The position numbers and the translations under genes were made by a program. DNA of 12,443 bases from JABMRP01 sp964444795 (GTDB lineage Bacteria; Planctomycetota; Planctomycetia; Pirellulales; Thermoguttaceae): assembly GCA_964444795.1 (NCBI GenBank), contig CAYUIQ010000252.1, positions 1 to 12,443 of the forward strand. Direction: 5' to 3'. Under the pieces are notes generated by a model. It did no database searches. It was not told the origin of the DNA and saw nothing but the letters and a program-made list of their open reading frames with translations. This document shows positions 7,735 to 12,443 of this stretch, piece by piece. Every line of letters begins with the position of its first letter. The stretch's first letter is position 1.

Positions 7735-7760
7735 CTTGTCTTGATTGGGAAAAAGACAAG
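7735..7760 (-). terminator. Stem-loop downstream of the NTF2-like gene
   Basis: CTTGTCTT (7735-7742) pairs perfectly with AAGACAAG (7753-7760) around a ten-base loop. It lies 62 bases past the stop of the minus-strand NTF2-like gene. The T-run on the minus strand is inside the loop, not after the stem, so it is not a standard Rho-independent terminator. A 3'-end stabilising hairpin is as likely. Confidence 0.3.
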
Positions 7761-7822
7761 TTACGAGGCCAAAGAAGCACGGGCGAGATGTCCGTGGCAC
7801 CCGCGCGTCGGTCCGGTCGACG

Positions 7823-8728
7823 TTACTCGCCGGACGTCTTGCGCTGGATTTTGATCGTATCGATATCGTCTTGCGGCACGCCGCCGACGGTACGCTGGAC
7901 ACATCGCAGGGTGAACGTATCGTTGTCGATCCGGGTAATGATGGTGGTCGACGAAACGGGTGTCCCGTCTCGGAGGGTGCCGGTTTCCTTTTCCGTCCAG
8001 CGGTTATCCCGTCGGGTCATGACGCCCTGGAAGACACTGCCGTCGGAATCGATCGAGGACGTTGTGATTCGCCGCCCGACGGGATCCCAGGCGATTCGCT
8101 GGAGGCCGCCGATGTCGAGTCGTCCCTGCCGATCGACGGTGTAGGAGCGGATGATGAAGTTCTTGTTGGGGGTCCAGTCGCACTTGCTTTGCAGGATGGC
8201 GTTGTCACGGGCCGCGTGCCAATCGCCGATCATCCATTCCATCTCCTTGAGATACTCGTAGTTCGACGGGATCGGCAAGGCGGCTTCGCGTGCCGCGGCC
8301 ACGAGCCACTTGCCTTTCTTCTTGACGTTGACGAGGCTGAAGCGGTACTCCTTGGGTGGCCCGGCCGGTCTCGGCGACGCTTCGGCGATGGCGTCGTTGA
8401 CAACCACGCCCGGGGCGATCTGTCGCACGGAAAGGAGGCTCGTGCGGAGCGTCACGTCGGGGTTTTCCTGGAAAAACTGGGCCCACGCCTTCTCGATGGC
8501 TTCCCGGCCTTCGACCCGGCGGCCGTCGGAGTTGACGAAGTCGCCGTCGGGGGTCCAGAAAGCGGCGATGGCCGCGGCGTCGTGCTCGGCAAAAGCGGTG
8601 CGAATGGCTGCGGCGCGAGCTTCGATCGCCGTTTTCGCTTGGGCGAGTTCATTCGGCTTGTCGGCCACGGCGGCACGAGCGGCGGAGAGAATCAGGGCCA
8701 GGAAAAGCAGATTACGGGCAAATCGCAT
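7823..8728 (-). CDS. Secreted NTF2-like (SgcJ/EcaC-type) protein with C-terminal lipocalin-like domain (301 aa)
   Basis: The ATG at 8728 has a GAGGAG site eight bases upstream and opens a signal peptide (MRFARNLLFLALILSAARAAVA, residues 1-22), so longer in-frame starts are rejected. Residues about 28-150 match the cone-shaped NTF2/SnoaL-like fold of the SgcJ/EcaC group: IRTAFAEHDAAAIAAFWTPDGDFVNSDGRRVEGREAI with the usual FWTPDGDF strand, then a WLVAAAREAAL final strand (141-151). Residues about 157-298 start with LKEMEWMIGDW (160-170), the opening of DUF1579/THAP4-like lipocalin barrels. 'SgcJ/EcaC oxidoreductase' is a naming tradition; no catalytic activity can be read from the sequence. 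Small-ligand binding in the periplasm is a reasonable inference. The gene is divergent from the Gln-rich protein gene. Confidence 0.87.
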   Translation of the reverse strand: MRFARNLLFLALILSAARAAVADKPNELAQAKTAIEARAAAIRTAFAEHDAAAIAAFWTPDGDFVNSDGRRVEGREAIEKAWAQFFQENPDVTLRTSLLSVRQIAPGVVVNDAIAEASPRPAGPPKEYRFSLVNVKKKGKWLVAAAREAALPIPSNYEYLKEMEWMIGDWHAARDNAILQSKCDWTPNKNFIIRSYTVDRQGRLDIGGLQRIAWDPVGRRITTSSIDSDGSVFQGVMTRRDNRWTEKETGTLRDGTPVSSTTIITRIDNDTFTLRCVQRTVGGVPQDDIDTIKIQRKTSGE

Positions 8729-8835
8729 CACGGCAACTCCTCGGAAAAAGTGGTCCACGCCGGCCGGTCTCCCTAGAATACTTCGTGGCGGGCGCTGCCG
8801 GGGCAAGTGTCTCTTGAAAGTTAGCTCCCATTTTC

Positions 8836-8859
8836 CGCCCGGGAGGGCGCAAAATGCCC
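8836..8859. repeat. Two overlapping, mutually exclusive hairpins
   Basis: CGCCC (8836-8840) pairs with GGGCG (8845-8849) over a GGGA tetraloop. The same GGGCG can instead pair with TGCCC (8855-8859, one G-T wobble) over the loop CAAAA. Only one can form at a time. They are short, and chance is possible in GC-rich DNA. Confidence 0.35.
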
Positions 8860-8959
8860 ACGGGGGGGATTTCGTTTTTCGGCCAGGGACGCACGCGAAA
8901 AAGTAAGCTAGAGTCAGGTAGTATCGAGCGTGATCTCCCCGCCGAGGGGGGGTGACACG

Positions 8960-8986
8960 GCGAAGGGCGAGAAACGGCCCCTTCGC
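8960..8986 (+). promoter_or_regulatory. Stem-loop in the probable leader of the Gln-rich protein gene
   Basis: GCGAAGGG (8960-8967) pairs perfectly with CCCTTCGC (8979-8986) over an 11-base loop. It ends 66 bases before the ATG at 9053, so it would sit in the 5' leader if transcription begins near 8930. No known riboswitch class is recognised. Confidence 0.4.
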
Positions 8987-9052
8987 GCCAACATGTTTTC
9001 CGACGGTGTTTTTTGTGCCGTCTTCGAGTATCGCCTTGGTGAGGAGTTGCCG

Positions 9053-9811
9053 ATGATGTGGCAGGGAATCTTGCGGAAGATCGGGCCGGCGTCTTGTGTG
9101 ATGGCGATTTTGTGCGCGGCCGCGCCGGCGATGGCCCAGTTCTTGCCTTACGGAGGGTCGACGTCCGGTCGCTACTATGGTGGCTGGGGAGCCGCCGCTC
9201 AACAGGGCAGCTACAACCGCCAATACATCCAGCAGAAGGGCCAACTGGGGCAGGAGCAGCGTCAGGCGACACGAAGCCAAGCGGCGGGCCAAAGCGGTAT
9301 GCTCTTGCAGCAATCGCGTAGCAAGCAGAGTTCGCTCGGCCAGACCCAAGGGTCGGTCGATCAGCTTCGCATGGCACAAGCCCAGCGGATGTCGCAACAG
9401 CACGCCCAATACACTTCCAACCGATTCCAGTCATCCGTGCCGATGACCGATCCCAATCGTCTTCCGGGCTTACAACTGTCGATGCGCGAGAAGACGCCGT
9501 TGCCAGCCGAGACGACACCGCCGGCTGAATTGGGTTCGCCCGACGACCTTCGCTGGCCGTCGTTGCTGTCGCAAGAAGAATTCGACCCGTCACGAGAGAA
9601 ACTCGAAGACCTGATGCGCGAGGCCGACGAGTCGGAAGCCGGGGTCGCCAGCCGCGCTTACGACGAGATGCTGACGGAAATGGCGAGGCTGAAGGCGACG
9701 TTGGCCAAGATGGCCGCCAAACTCAATTCGGCCGAGTACCTCGCCGTGGACCGCTTCCTCAGCGATCTGGCCGCGCGCATCGTGGCCGCAAAGGAAAAGG
9801 CCGCACCGTAA
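9053..9811 (+). CDS. Secreted Gln-rich hypothetical protein (252 aa)
   Basis: The ATG at 9053 (or the adjacent ATG at 9056) follows a GAGGAG site at 9041-9046 and opens a signal peptide (residues 1-29, ending AAAPAMA-Q). A GTG at 8930 would add 41 residues without a ribosome binding site and would bury the signal peptide. Residues about 30-48 are Gly/Tyr/Ser-rich (LPYGGSTSGRYYGGWG). Residues about 49-125 are low-complexity and Gln-rich (for example QQGSYNRQYIQQKGQLGQEQ), probably disordered. Residues about 176-250 are charged and helical, ending in AEYLAVDRFLSDLAARIVAAKEK. There is no Cys after the signal peptide and no enzyme motif. No family is named. The gene converges on the PhoU-like gene with a 16-base gap. 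Confidence 0.8.
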   Translation: MMWQGILRKIGPASCVMAILCAAAPAMAQFLPYGGSTSGRYYGGWGAAAQQGSYNRQYIQQKGQLGQEQRQATRSQAAGQSGMLLQQSRSKQSSLGQTQGSVDQLRMAQAQRMSQQHAQYTSNRFQSSVPMTDPNRLPGLQLSMREKTPLPAETTPPAELGSPDDLRWPSLLSQEEFDPSREKLEDLMREADESEAGVASRAYDEMLTEMARLKATLAKMAAKLNSAEYLAVDRFLSDLAARIVAAKEKAAP

Positions 9812-9827
9812 CTCGGCCACGCCGCTC

Positions 9828-10541
9828 TTAGCTCTCTTTTTCCGCTTCCGGCTCTTGGTTGAGCAAATCTCCGGGAACCGTCACCTTCGAGGTGAAATCG
9901 AGCCGGTGCAGCGGCTGGATCACGCTGGAGGTGATGTTGCGGGTGTGCGAGGCGACGCGCTTGAAGTAGCGGTAGGCGAGTACGTAGACGGCCACCATGT
10001 CGGTTTGCTCGGGCTGGCGGATGAAGTCGGATACCTTCTGATCGCAGAAGTCCTCGATCTCCCGGACGTTGCAGATAACCCGGGCAGCCTGATCCGCCTG
10101 CCGCACGTCGAACACCTCGCGGCAGGTTGCCATCTCGGCGGAGATGCGATCCTTCAGATCGACCAGAACGTCGAGATGCTCGCCGGAAGGCGGATGGGGC
10201 ATCAACTCAGCCAGATCGAAGAGGTTCTTTCCGTAATCCCCCACCCGTTCCGCGTCCTTGACCAGGCTCATCAACACCAGGCACTCAGGGAACACGGACG
10301 ACCCGTGGACCGAGGCGTGGACGACGATCTCGCGGCGGATCCGCCGTTCGGCCTTGTTGATCCGTTTGTCGGTCTTGAAGACGTCCTGGCGGATGACTTC
10401 CAGATCGGTGCCGCCGAGAAAGGCGTTGGCGGTGACGTCGAACACGTGGCGGCCGGCATCGAGCATCCGGCCAAAGGCGGAGTGCATTCTGTCCAGACCG
10501 GCGTCGCCGGATTCTTCGCCGCCGAAAAGCCAGTTGAGCAT
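9828..10541 (-). CDS. PhoU-like domain protein, partner of the Na/Pi cotransporter (237 aa)
   Basis: The ATG at 10541 is preceded by GAGGA (10550-10554 on the plus strand) eight bases upstream, inside the 23-base gap after the transporter stop. The protein is soluble and all-helical, with PhoU-type signatures: DLEVIRQDVFKTDKRINKAE, then VKDAERVGDYGKNLFDLAE (the ERVGDYG metal-site helix typical of PhoU) and a second bundle ending YRYFKRVASHTRNITSSV. At 237 residues it is about the size of a stand-alone PhoU. Because it follows an NptA-type transporter and no pstSCAB or phoBR genes are seen, it more likely regulates the Na/Pi carrier than the Pst system. In many bacteria this domain is fused to the C-terminus of the transporter; here it is a separate gene. 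Confidence 0.88.
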   Translation of the reverse strand: MLNWLFGGEESGDAGLDRMHSAFGRMLDAGRHVFDVTANAFLGGTDLEVIRQDVFKTDKRINKAERRIRREIVVHASVHGSSVFPECLVLMSLVKDAERVGDYGKNLFDLAELMPHPPSGEHLDVLVDLKDRISAEMATCREVFDVRQADQAARVICNVREIEDFCDQKVSDFIRQPEQTDMVAVYVLAYRYFKRVASHTRNITSSVIQPLHRLDFTSKVTVPGDLLNQEPEAEKES

Positions 10542-10564
10542 AACGGGTATCCTCGTTGAGCCTG

Positions 10565-11695
10565 CTATTTCCAGATCAGTATACCAAGAACGGGCACCGC
10601 GACAAATACGCCAAAGATGTAGACCAAAACCCAGAACCGGTTCTTAATCGCCAGATCGGCCAACCCTTCGGCCATCCGAATCGGGATGCGCCGCATGAAA
10701 TGGAAGGGAAAGAAAAGAACGGTTCCGGAGAGATTGAACAGCAAGTGAACCACGGCGATGGTCAAGCCGGCCGGACCGGTGACCGAGGCCGCCAGCAACG
10801 CGGTGATCGTGGTGCCGATGTTGGCCCCGAGCATGATGGGGAAACCGGCTTCCAGGGTCAGCACTCCCGCTCCGAACATGGGTATCAGCAGCGACGTGGT
10901 GATGCTCGACGACTGCACCAGCACGGTGATCAGCGCGCCGATGGCCAGCCCGAGGAGTCCGCTGCGGCGCAAGACACGATTGAGCCACTGTTCGATGCGA
11001 TCGGCCATCAAGAATCGCATGTTCTTGGTAATCACGATCAACGACCCGACGATCAGGGCGAGGGCGACCACGCAGAGGGCCGAGGCCAGGATCCCGTCCT
11101 CCAGGCCCATGCCCTGGGAGAAAACGCTCTCGATCTGCTTGGCGCACCATTTGACGGCCGTCTTGATCGGGCTCTTGAACCCGCCCTCGGCGCCCGCCAG
11201 GGGCAAGATTCCCACGAGCCACTCGGCGCCGTGTTGAAGGTATCCGGTGGCCATCTCAAGGGGAAAGAAGGCGACCACGGTCAACAGGTTGAACATGTCG
11301 TGGACGGTGGCCCCGGCAAAGGCGCGGCGAAACTCGGCCTTTCGCGTCACGTGGCCCAGCGAGACCAGCGTGTTGGTGATCGACGTGCCGACATTGGCCC
11401 CCATCACCATCGGCACGGCGTGGGCCAAATGCAGATCGCCCGTTCCGACCATGACCACGATCGAACTGGTGGTAACCGACGAACTCTGCACCAGCACGGT
11501 GGCGAGAATCCCGACAGCCAACCCGGCAAAGGGGTTCTCCAATCCGCTGAACAGGTTCTCGGCCGCGTCGGCGCCGAAGAGTTTGACCGAATTGCCGAAC
11601 AGTTGGATGGCCGCCAGGAAGAAATAGACCATCAGCAGCACCAGGCAGAGTCGCACCAGCCACTGGAGTTTTTGCTTGTCGAAGAGGGTTCCCAT
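10565..11695 (-). CDS. Na+/phosphate cotransporter family protein, NptA type (376 aa)
   Basis: This is an inner-membrane protein predicted to couple phosphate movement to the sodium gradient. It has the two inverted Na_Pi_cotrans repeats: repeat 1 with QSSSVTTSS (70-78) and GANVGTS (99-105), repeat 2 with QSSSITTS (261-268) and GANIGTT (290-296). The QSSS motifs are the substrate/sodium-binding loops in this family. Hydrophobic spans are seen near 12-33, 56-85, 128-150, 200-223, 246-275, 284-305, 310-330 and 355-374. At 376 residues it covers the membrane core only; the usual C-terminal PhoU domain is supplied by the next gene, 23 bases downstream. The start ATG at 11695 has only a weak AAGAGAA upstream. 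The two genes form an operon. Confidence 0.93.
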   Translation of the reverse strand: MGTLFDKQKLQWLVRLCLVLLMVYFFLAAIQLFGNSVKLFGADAAENLFSGLENPFAGLAVGILATVLVQSSSVTTSSIVVMVGTGDLHLAHAVPMVMGANVGTSITNTLVSLGHVTRKAEFRRAFAGATVHDMFNLLTVVAFFPLEMATGYLQHGAEWLVGILPLAGAEGGFKSPIKTAVKWCAKQIESVFSQGMGLEDGILASALCVVALALIVGSLIVITKNMRFLMADRIEQWLNRVLRRSGLLGLAIGALITVLVQSSSITTSLLIPMFGAGVLTLEAGFPIMLGANIGTTITALLAASVTGPAGLTIAVVHLLFNLSGTVLFFPFHFMRRIPIRMAEGLADLAIKNRFWVLVYIFGVFVAVPVLGILIWK

Positions 11696-12103
11696 CCGCG
11701 TTTCTCTTGTTGTCGATGATCGAGTTCTTCAGCCGCCGCCGCCACGACCAGCCAAGAAAACGGCCGCCCTGGGGAGAAAACAGATTGTCTATTAAAGCAC
11801 GTGGCCGGTGCAACGAACATCCGTCTGACGAAAAGAACGCACGCCACCGATTGGGGGGCTCGATGAACCGGCCGCTTCGCGACGCCAAGAATCCGCCCGT
11901 CTCGGCGGACCCCAGTACGCGCAACGACTTCTTTTGCAGGAACTTCCGCGAGAAGAACGATCGATCGCCGGGCGCATGTTGCCGTGACCGCGGACCCCAA
12001 AGGGGGAGCGCACCATCAGCCGGACCAGGGGATCCGTCGTTGCCTCCCTGGCAATATACCCGACGAGAAACACCCCGGTGGAGGGGTTCCGGCCGCAATC
12101 GAC
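11696..12103. other. 408-base intergenic stretch without a convincing gene
   Basis: This lies between the selenoprotein stop and the transporter start on the minus strand. A frame open over 11792-12073 (-) reads as Arg/Ser/Cys-rich and has no ribosome binding site, so it is not called. An AT-rich patch near 11790-11806 is the likeliest place for the transporter promoter, but no hexamer pair stands out. CCCC (11995-11998) can pair with GGGG (12002-12005), a short chance-level hairpin. Confidence 0.55.
12072..12087 (-). terminator. Possible weak terminator after the selenoprotein gene
   Basis: On the minus strand ACCCC (12087-12083 read as its complement) pairs with GGGGT over the loop TCCACC, and GTTTCT follows. 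It begins 16 bases after the stop codon. The stem is five base pairs and the T-run is interrupted, so termination would be inefficient. Confidence 0.3.
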
Positions 12104-12325
12104 TCAGAGGTCCTTGACCAGTGCGAGCACCTCGCCGGGCTCCGGAAATCGACCCGTTTGGCCCTTGGAATAGACGAGCTTGCCGTTCACGGTCACGTCG
12201 AAGATACCGCCGCCGCCTTCGATCAACTTGGCTTCGATAGCGACACCCTCACGAAGTTCGGCCGCCAAACTGGAGGCCCTGGGAAAGTAGTTTCACTGGC
12301 AGCAGTATTGGATCGAGATTTCCAT
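12104..12325 (-). CDS. Rdx-family (SelW/SelT/SelH-type) selenoprotein with in-frame TGA = Sec (73 aa)
   Basis: Read on the minus strand from the ATG at 12325, codon 11 is TGA (12295-12293). The frame then stays open to a TGA stop at 12106-12104. With Sec (U) at codon 11 the protein begins MEISIQYCCQUNYFPRAS, giving the CxxU motif (C8, U11) on the first beta-strand/helix junction. It continues with family hallmarks: LAAEL helix, LIEGGGGIFDVTVNGKLVYS (34-53) and TGRFPEPGEV (57-66). This is the thioredoxin-like Rdx fold, whose full length is about 70-90 residues, so nothing is missing. A GGAG site (12333-12336 on the plus strand) sits seven bases before the start. The role is thiol/selenol redox chemistry in the cytoplasm; the partner is unknown. 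No start codon after the TGA would rescue a shorter protein with the motif. A sequencing error or pseudogene with a stop in place of Cys is the alternative. Confidence 0.87.
12247..12276 (-). promoter_or_regulatory. Candidate bacterial SECIS hairpin for Sec insertion
   Basis: Minus strand, 16 bases after the TGA: CCTC, an unpaired C, then AGTTTGG pairing with CCGAACT over the apical loop CGG, an unpaired TCGT, then GAGG closing CCTC. That is seven upper pairs (one G-T) plus four lower pairs. The loop begins 28 bases after the TGA and has G in its second position. This agrees with the bacterial SECIS model (loop roughly 16-37 bases from UGA, a G among the first loop bases). A competing fold, GGCC/GGCC at 12278-12260 with loop AGTTT, is also possible. 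SelB recognition is inferred. Confidence 0.6.
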
Positions 12326-12400
12326 CGTTATTCTCCGTGGGGTTGTGCTGGTTCACCGCGCGAGATTCATCGGCTCTGTCTGAGAACCCGTACGATGGCC

Positions 12401-12443
12401 CTCCGAGGCCGTCGAGAACTTCTTGAAGGCGACGGCCTCGGAG
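12401..12443. repeat. Perfect 14-bp inverted repeat at the right window edge
   Basis: CTCCGAGGCCGTCG (12401-12414) is exactly mirrored by CGACGGCCTCGGAG (12430-12443) around a 15-base spacer. It ends on the last base of the window, so the arms could extend further. It lies 76 bases upstream of the selenoprotein start. On the minus strand no T-run follows the stem; on the plus strand the following bases are outside the window. A terminator of a neighbouring gene beyond the edge, or a repeat element, are both possible. Confidence 0.65.

Larger units (their letters stand above)
7287..7822. other. 536-base intergenic stretch rich in stem-loops
   Basis: This gap separates two minus-strand genes (the NTF2-like gene and the Met-rich protein gene). 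Frames that stay open here give Arg/Ser/Pro/Cys-rich peptides without a ribosome binding site and are not believed. It carries at least six separate stem-loops, at 7459-7478, 7515-7529, 7529-7562, 7579-7609, 7625-7646 and 7735-7760. The part nearest the downstream gene (7287-7440) shows no structure beyond the ribosome binding site. A transcript from the NTF2-like gene would pass through all of the hairpins, so they may act as a 3' end, a long leader, or repeats. Confidence 0.7.
8729..9052. other. 324-base divergent intergenic region with leader hairpins
   Basis: This region separates the minus-strand NTF2-like gene from the plus-strand Gln-rich protein gene and must hold both promoters, but no clear -35/-10 pair is visible. 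A TAGTAT hexamer at 8919-8924 is a weak -10 candidate for the plus gene. Structure is seen at 8836-8859 (two overlapping hairpins) and 8960-8986 (one strong hairpin). The ten-base string CCCATTTTCC at 8827-8836 also occurs in the gap at 7669-7678. Confidence 0.55.

Noticed and set aside
7459..7760. CRISPR array or integron attC sites
   Set aside because: The hairpins differ in sequence and spacing, there is no regular direct repeat, and no attC core (GTTRRRY) pairs were seen.
7424..7780. Minus-strand frame of 118 codons in the hairpin-rich gap
   Set aside because: It runs through all the palindromes, has no ribosome binding site, and reads with no recognisable domain.
8930..9052. GTG start giving a 293-residue Gln-rich protein
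   Set aside because: It adds 41 residues ahead of a clear signal peptide and lacks a ribosome binding site, whereas 9053 has GAGGAG at proper spacing.
10556..11719. Long open plus-strand frame (387 codons) antisense to the Na/Pi cotransporter
   Set aside because: His/Gly/Gln/Asp-rich peptide typical of a reverse reading of a hydrophobic membrane protein gene; the minus strand has clear Na_Pi_cotrans repeats.
11792..12073. Minus-strand frame of 93 codons after the selenoprotein
   Set aside because: Arg/Ser/Cys-rich composition and no ribosome binding site; looks non-coding.
12293..12295. TGA at codon 11 as a simple nonsense mutation or sequencing error
   Set aside because: It falls exactly at the redox position where the family alternates Cys and Sec, the rest of the frame is intact, and a SECIS-like hairpin follows. 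Not fully excluded without genome data.

Overview
The window looks like chromosomal DNA from a GC-rich member of the Planctomycetota, most likely near Pirellulales. The basis is a secreted squalene-cyclase-like/DUF4159 protein, several secreted proteins of planctomycete type, a BNR-4 family protein next to a GHL15-like glycosidase, and a split Na/Pi cotransporter plus PhoU pair. This placement is from protein character only; there is no rRNA or marker gene here. No CRISPR array, tRNA, rRNA, transposase or phage gene was seen.

Layout, left to right. At 1-142 the 5' end of a minus-strand gene probably runs off the left edge. 141-2444 (+) encodes a large secreted DUF4159 protein. It converges on 2475-3893 (-), a secreted BNR-4 beta-propeller protein carrying the His/His/Tyr/Arg pattern known from ulvan-lyase-type propellers. 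That gene diverges from 4098-5468 (+), a secreted GHL15-like putative glycoside hydrolase. 5469-7286 (-) is a secreted Met-rich protein whose stop codon directly abuts the GHL15 stop. 7287-7822 is a 536-base intergenic stretch with six separate stem-loops. 7823-8728 (-) is a secreted NTF2-like plus lipocalin-like protein. It diverges, across a 324-base leader with further hairpins, from 9053-9811 (+), a secreted Gln-rich protein. 9828-10541 (-) and 10565-11695 (-) form a two-gene phosphate-transport operon (transporter first, PhoU-like partner second). 11696-12103 holds no convincing gene.

The most notable item is at the right end. 12104-12325 (-) is a 73-residue Rdx-family (SelW/SelT/SelH-type) selenoprotein that conventional gene calling misses, because codon 11 is an in-frame TGA in the CxxU redox motif. 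A hairpin with bacterial SECIS geometry lies directly behind that codon. If real, this organism must have selenocysteine machinery (SelA, SelB, SelC, SelD), none of which is in this window. A perfect 14-bp inverted repeat lies upstream at the window edge.

Functionally, the left half is mostly exported proteins, including a divergent pair that may act on polysaccharide. The right half holds phosphate uptake and a small thiol/selenol redox protein. No single system ties the whole window together.
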